A stretch of 8,982 nucleotides of DNA, from the NCBI GenBank assembly GCA_018970845.1, contig JAGWVO010000134.1, positions 1 through 8,982 of the forward strand, read 5' to 3'. The number at the start of each line of letters is the position of its first letter. The stretch's first letter is position 1. The stretch is from Planctomycetota bacterium. Its GTDB lineage: Bacteria > Planctomycetota > Planctomycetia > Gemmatales > Gemmataceae. Of this stretch, positions 6,101 through 8,982 are shown piece after piece. The notes below the pieces were generated by a model. That model was not told the origin of the DNA, searched no databases, and saw only the letters and a program-made list of their open reading frames with translations. The position numbers and the translations under genes are program-made.

Positions 6101-8080
6101 AGGGTCTCGGCCATGATGGCCAAGGCGGCGCCGGCCAAACGAACCGAACTGGAGGCCAAGGTGGCCCAAAGGCTGGAAAAGGCCAAGGCGGCAAACACCC
6201 CGATGGACGAATTGCGCGGCCTGTCCACGGTGTTTGGGCACCTTTCCAGTTCGGGACAGGAAATCAGGCTCCTTCTGGCGGCCCGGCTGGCCGCTGAAGG
6301 AAGCGCCGACGCGATGACCCTCGCCGAACAGCAGTTGGAGCTTGTCAGGCCGCCGCTCGCAACCCCCGAGCAGCATGCCCGGTCGCTTGTGGAATTGGCC
6401 AAGCTCAACCTTTCCAGGCAACTACCCGACGATGCCGCGGCCTGCCTGTCGACGCTTGCCCTGGAGTATCCAGATCTTCTGATCGATGGAAAATCAGGCA
6501 AGGCGAGGCTCTCGGAAGCCGCCACCGACCACCGTTTGCTTCCGTTTCTGGACGGCCCGGGACACTCGTTTCCCGCCGGCAGGATCAAGGTCGTGGACAA
6601 GCCGGGAGGCGGCAGGAACCTGATGGCCCATACCCTGGCGGCCAATGGAAAAATGCTGCCGTTTTTCTCCCGCCACATGGTCCAGTTCCAGTTCAACCAG
6701 CAGACGCAGGGCTACAACACCCTGACCCTGGTTGACCGCGCCACGGGCGAGGAGCGGATGTCAGAATCGCTGGCCCGCCGCAACATGCTGTCCACGGCGC
6801 TGAACAACTCCAATTACATCAACCCGTTCATGAACCATCCCAGGTTTTCCTATCAGGCCGTCGGCCACATCATGCTGGCTTCCGCCGGAAATGTCGTGTA
6901 CGCGATCGACCCTCTCCGCCGGCGCGTGCTTTGGGACATGAATCTCAACCAACCGGGTGAGCCGGCGTCAGCCAGTTCCTCACCCATCAACGGCAGGCTG
7001 GAAATCGACGGCCTGAAGGTTGATTTCGTCCATCCGGACGGCTATCGGCAGCGGATGGGGCAAGCCGGCCCCCTGTTGGCGCATGCCGCGATCCTTCTCA
7101 CCAAGGACGGCATGATGGCCGTTGACCCTGTGACAGGCCGAACCCTCTGGGTTCGACAGGATATCCCATCCGACTCGCAGGTTTTTTCCGATGGACTCAC
7201 CTTGGCCGTGGCTTCACTCGATCCGGCCTCAGGCAAGCCTTCCGCCGTCAGGGGCATTCGGGCCGTGGATGGCGCGTCCGTTCCCATTCCGGACAGCTCC
7301 GCGATCCTTGCCAACAAGATCAGAATTTCCGGCAGCCTGGTGCTTTGGATCGACGAGTCGATGAACGGGCGCAAACTCAAGCTCACCGAGGCTGTTTCCC
7401 TGAGGGACATCTGGACCAGCGACCTTCCCGCGGAATGCGCCGTGATCCAGTGCGAGGGCGAATCATTCACCGGCCTCATCGAAGCCGACGGAACGCTCAG
7501 GCTTGTCGATATTGGCACGGGTAAGGAAACGATGGTCACCAAGGTCGACCCAAGGCACGCCAAGGACACCTCGCCATTCGCGATTTCAGACGGTGCCAGG
7601 GTGTTTGTCGGGCTTCATCGCCAGCCCGACGCGGCAGCGCAAGTCCAGTCGGCATTCATTCCGGCTTCGGGAATCAACTGCCGTCAACTCAACGGCGAAC
7701 TCTATGTTTTCGACAAGGCGACCGGCAAGTTGTCATGGCGGGCCCAGTGCAACCAGCAAAGCATCGTCACCGAGGCGATCGGACTGGTTCCCGTCGTGGT
7801 GATGGCCAGCAGGTCGAACCGGCCCATTCCCAACAACCCCAACGGACGGATGCTGCAAACAACGATCCGCTCGTTCGACAAGCGCACCGGCAAACTGCTC
7901 TACGAGAAGGAGTCTCCGGGCCAGCAACCGCTTTGGTCGATCGGGATCGACATCCGCAAGGGAACCCTCGACCTTGTCTCCCCCCAGAACACCATCAGCC
8001 ACCAGGTGACGGATGAACCGGCGCAAGGAGCGCCCGCCATCCGCGACCAGGCCCTGCCGGGCAGAGGAAACGCGCCATGA
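3125..8080 (+). CDS. Giant exported protein with two PQQ-like beta-propeller regions flanking helical repeats
   Basis: The protein has 1651 residues from the ATG at 3125. Residues 1-33 are a signal peptide: a basic start (KSGLATIIRFR), a hydrophobic core, and AHA before the expected cut at Gln34. About 34-290 is alpha-helical and TPR-like. At residue 294 DWTLVGGDSRRSAQS resembles the entry of PQQ-like (pyrrolo-quinoline quinone repeat) propellers. Blades to about residue 820 include YSLASGKLLW and VSLRDGSRLW. About 823-1145 is again helical with TPR character (NPADPVGLTERGELRLDKGDW). A second propeller region (about 1150-1630) has YAIDPLRRRVLW, AVDPVTGRTLW, YVFDKATGKLSW and SFDKRTGKLLY. I see no enzymatic motif, and a quinone cofactor cannot be inferred from such repeats; a scaffold or binding role in the periplasm or at the surface is most likely. 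A Gly/Met/Asn-rich loop (about 477-505) interrupts the first propeller. The stop codon overlaps the start of the toroid gene. The frame is open back to 3011, but that start would bury the signal peptide. Confidence 0.9.
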   Translation: MAVKSGLATIIRFRWIALAMAIIALMAGLAAHAQVQIQIKPGLVQPVPFPMPIPGVPRDTSGEPVVELPRDPDTTRRLEAALDYIKTKEWAQATTILQSLIDTREDVFIRISPELKKLLSEAVPGLKLGSPDLSVRSLANALVARLPKEALDLYQTAQEPKARGMLKEARENGNLELLAKIMRSFLHTPAGREAAISLGTYYLDRGNDLAASLCFDKLLQADPDDNAGLTGSTLLKAAVAMRRAGDSGGEQVAWQRLSRRGGQKIALIGEGRTADDWKAALAKSSPPRDSGVQDWTLVGGDSRRSAQSLGGTPFLEPRWPAEATMLERRFVPVQHRESITLPGELVNDTKKFLEDGENYLVKERQAAPIPANQPLALTIGDENSRTPMMIYRSHGGILARHLKTGAVLWANPIEWTIDRMGLGGLLSKGAQKTVVQQWLTQYVQSRQNPEVMFSNSVVGTLSSDSKRVFTVVDLEIPPPGMQGMGNPFDGSMGNNGFGPDISDALLYNRTEAYSLASGKLLWVAGGRGPAAGELADSHFLGPPLPVGDRLYQLNEKQQELRLAVLDPASGSLVGLQRLCTTRTRLQADPARKIQAAHLAYADGILVCPTNAGVVLGIELLGNSFVWAYPYAASPEPSADPSGQAMMPLPNGRVIIRGGRMIGMNQRPLALGGWKVTPPVVSGGKVVFAAPDADAIHCVSLRDGSRLWSHKRQDDDLYLGGVVAGKAIIVGRKAVRALELDGAGKVAWTLSTGLPSGFGTASDNQYFLPLREAGSAKEPEVCVIDVAKGEISAHTRSRKKSLPGNLVFHDGDMVSQTSTSIAVYPQLSAKLAQIDDLIRKNPADPVGLTERGELRLDKGDWMGAVLDLATALRNKPPSEILERTREKFFESMCELARRDFTRAEEYLEEFKSACEVSPAPMATETQAADARKETRRRKAAFMGLLAAGRESQGRLAEAFDAYVDVAATLGGSELLPVLEEPSLMAASDTWAQGRVSAMMAKAAPAKRTELEAKVAQRLEKAKAANTPMDELRGLSTVFGHLSSSGQEIRLLLAARLAAEGSADAMTLAEQQLELVRPPLATPEQHARSLVELAKLNLSRQLPDDAAACLSTLALEYPDLLIDGKSGKARLSEAATDHRLLPFLDGPGHSFPAGRIKVVDKPGGGRNLMAHTLAANGKMLPFFSRHMVQFQFNQQTQGYNTLTLVDRATGEERMSESLARRNMLSTALNNSNYINPFMNHPRFSYQAVGHIMLASAGNVVYAIDPLRRRVLWDMNLNQPGEPASASSSPINGRLEIDGLKVDFVHPDGYRQRMGQAGPLLAHAAILLTKDGMMAVDPVTGRTLWVRQDIPSDSQVFSDGLTLAVASLDPASGKPSAVRGIRAVDGASVPIPDSSAILANKIRISGSLVLWIDESMNGRKLKLTEAVSLRDIWTSDLPAECAVIQCEGESFTGLIEADGTLRLVDIGTGKETMVTKVDPRHAKDTSPFAISDGARVFVGLHRQPDAAAQVQSAFIPASGINCRQLNGELYVFDKATGKLSWRAQCNQQSIVTEAIGLVPVVVMASRSNRPIPNNPNGRMLQTTIRSFDKRTGKLLYEKESPGQQPLWSIGIDIRKGTLDLVSPQNTISHQVTDEPAQGAPAIRDQALPGRGNAP
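8064..8067 (+). promoter_or_regulatory. Ribosome binding site of the toroid gene, inside the propeller gene
   Basis: GAGG lies nine bases before the ATG at 8077, within the last codons of the propeller gene. Together with the ATGA overlap it indicates translational coupling. Confidence 0.6.
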
Positions 8081-8982
8081 GGTGGACCATCGGCCTGACT
8101 TTATGCGCGGTGTTCGCCGGGTTCGCGCCCGCCGAGGATATCCCGCAGGACTACCGCGAGTCCGTGAGGAAAGGCCTTGAATGGCTGGCCAGAAACCAGG
8201 CGCGTGACGGGCACTTGGAAGCCACCGGCGGTCAGTACCCGATCACCATGACCTCGCTCGCCGGAATGGCCTTTCTGATGGAGGGCAGCACCCTCCGGGA
8301 AGGAAAATACCGGGATAACATCCGCAGGGCCGCCGACTTCCTGATGTCGAGGGCCCAGAAGGGCGGCACCAACGACGGCATGATCGGCAACCCGAACATC
8401 CCGGGAGAGGCCGGGCGGTACATGTACGGCCATGGCTTCTCGATGCTGTTTTTAGCCTGCATTTACGGCGACGAGGAGGACAACGACCGCCGGAGGCGTC
8501 TTGAAGACCTTCTGGCACGCGCCGCGAAGTTTTCGTTCAACGCCCAGACCGTCAGGGAAACCAATCGCGGCGGAAAGTCGGTCAAATTTGGTGGTTGGGG
8601 ATATGTATCCGCCAAGGAAGGAAGCAACTTCGACGAAGGTTCCGTGACCATCACCCAGGTGCAAGCCCTCCGCGCCGTTCGCAACGCTGGCATCGAGGTG
8701 CCACCGGAGGCGATTCAGCGGGCCGTGGTCTACCTTGAGGAATGCACCAATGGTGAAGGCGGCATCATTTACCAATACGGCGGTGGCGGCGGTGGCGACG
8801 GCAGGCCCGCGCTGACCGCCGCGGCGATCGCCTGCGGCATTTCGGCTGGAGATTACTTCAAGGAACCATCCATCCAATTCGTCCGGAAGTGGTTCCAGTT
8901 CTGCCAAAAGAGGCTTGGAACGCTGGGTGGCAACCGGACAGGCCATGACGAATACACCCACTACTACTTTGCCCAGGCGGTC
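8077..8982 (+). CDS. Exported squalene-cyclase-like alpha/alpha-toroid protein, C-terminus beyond the window edge
   Basis: The frame is open from the ATG at 8077 to the last base (302 residues, no stop), so the gene is partial. Residues 1-19 form a short signal peptide ending in APA before Glu20. The rest shows helix pairs of the prenyltransferase/squalene oxidase repeat type: VRKGLEWLARNQARDGH (30-46), IRRAADFLMSRAQ (82-94) followed by YMYGHGFSMLFLACIYG (115-131), GGWGY (172-176) before VTITQVQALRAVRNAGI (190-206), and AIQRAVVYLEE (212-222) before the Gly-rich loop YGGGGGGDGRPALTAAA (234-250). EYTHYYFAQ (292-300) ends the visible part. The DxDD acid motif of squalene-hopene cyclases is absent from the visible part, and the protein is exported, so terpene cyclisation is unlikely. 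It is probably a secreted toroid of unknown function, as is common in planctomycetes. The four-base ATGA overlap with the propeller gene suggests equimolar production and a shared job. Confidence 0.87.
   Translation, partial: MRWTIGLTLCAVFAGFAPAEDIPQDYRESVRKGLEWLARNQARDGHLEATGGQYPITMTSLAGMAFLMEGSTLREGKYRDNIRRAADFLMSRAQKGGTNDGMIGNPNIPGEAGRYMYGHGFSMLFLACIYGDEEDNDRRRRLEDLLARAAKFSFNAQTVRETNRGGKSVKFGGWGYVSAKEGSNFDEGSVTITQVQALRAVRNAGIEVPPEAIQRAVVYLEECTNGEGGIIYQYGGGGGGDGRPALTAAAIACGISAGDYFKEPSIQFVRKWFQFCQKRLGTLGGNRTGHDEYTHYYFAQAV

Noticed and set aside
5603..6421. 272-residue minus-strand frame inside the propeller gene
   Set aside because: It is antisense to the helical region of a well-supported gene, is rich in Gly, Arg and Gln as expected for a shadow, and has no recognisable motif.
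8077..8982. Assignment of the toroid gene as a squalene-hopene cyclase
   Set aside because: The visible part lacks the DxDD catalytic motif, and the protein carries a signal peptide. Only the repeat fold is supported.

Overview
This 9-kb window looks like chromosomal DNA of a planctomycete. The evidence is two DUF1559 pseudopilin-like genes (prepilin leader, long hydrophobic helix, and in the complete copy a C-terminal H-x9-DG motif), a giant secreted PQQ-like beta-propeller/helical-repeat protein, and a secreted squalene-cyclase-like alpha/alpha-toroid protein. Genes of these types are greatly expanded in Planctomycetota. Most of the window is GC-rich. The first 550 bases and the spacer after them are visibly more AT-rich.

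The left part (1-2931) is read on the minus strand. A radical SAM gene (1843-2931) is followed after 104 bases by a complete DUF1559 gene (782-1738). After a 234-base AT-rich spacer, which probably holds a promoter, comes a second DUF1559 gene (547 down to the window edge, partial). Both DUF1559 products should be inserted in the inner membrane and processed by a prepilin peptidase. The radical SAM protein is predicted to be cytoplasmic.

The right part (3125-8982) is read on the plus strand. A 1651-residue exported protein, with two propeller regions separated by an alpha-helical repeat region, is followed by a toroid gene that starts inside its stop codon (ATGA, 8077-8080) and runs off the window. 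The overlap and the matching signal peptides suggest that the two are made together and act together outside the cytoplasm.

The two halves diverge from a spacer of about 190 bases (2932-3124). I see no RNA genes, CRISPR array, insertion sequence, attachment site or convincing intrinsic terminator. The most interesting points are the radical SAM enzyme next to a pseudopilin gene, the propeller-helix-propeller layout with its coupled toroid partner, and the compositional contrast between the two DUF1559 paralogues. None of these establishes a new system from sequence alone.
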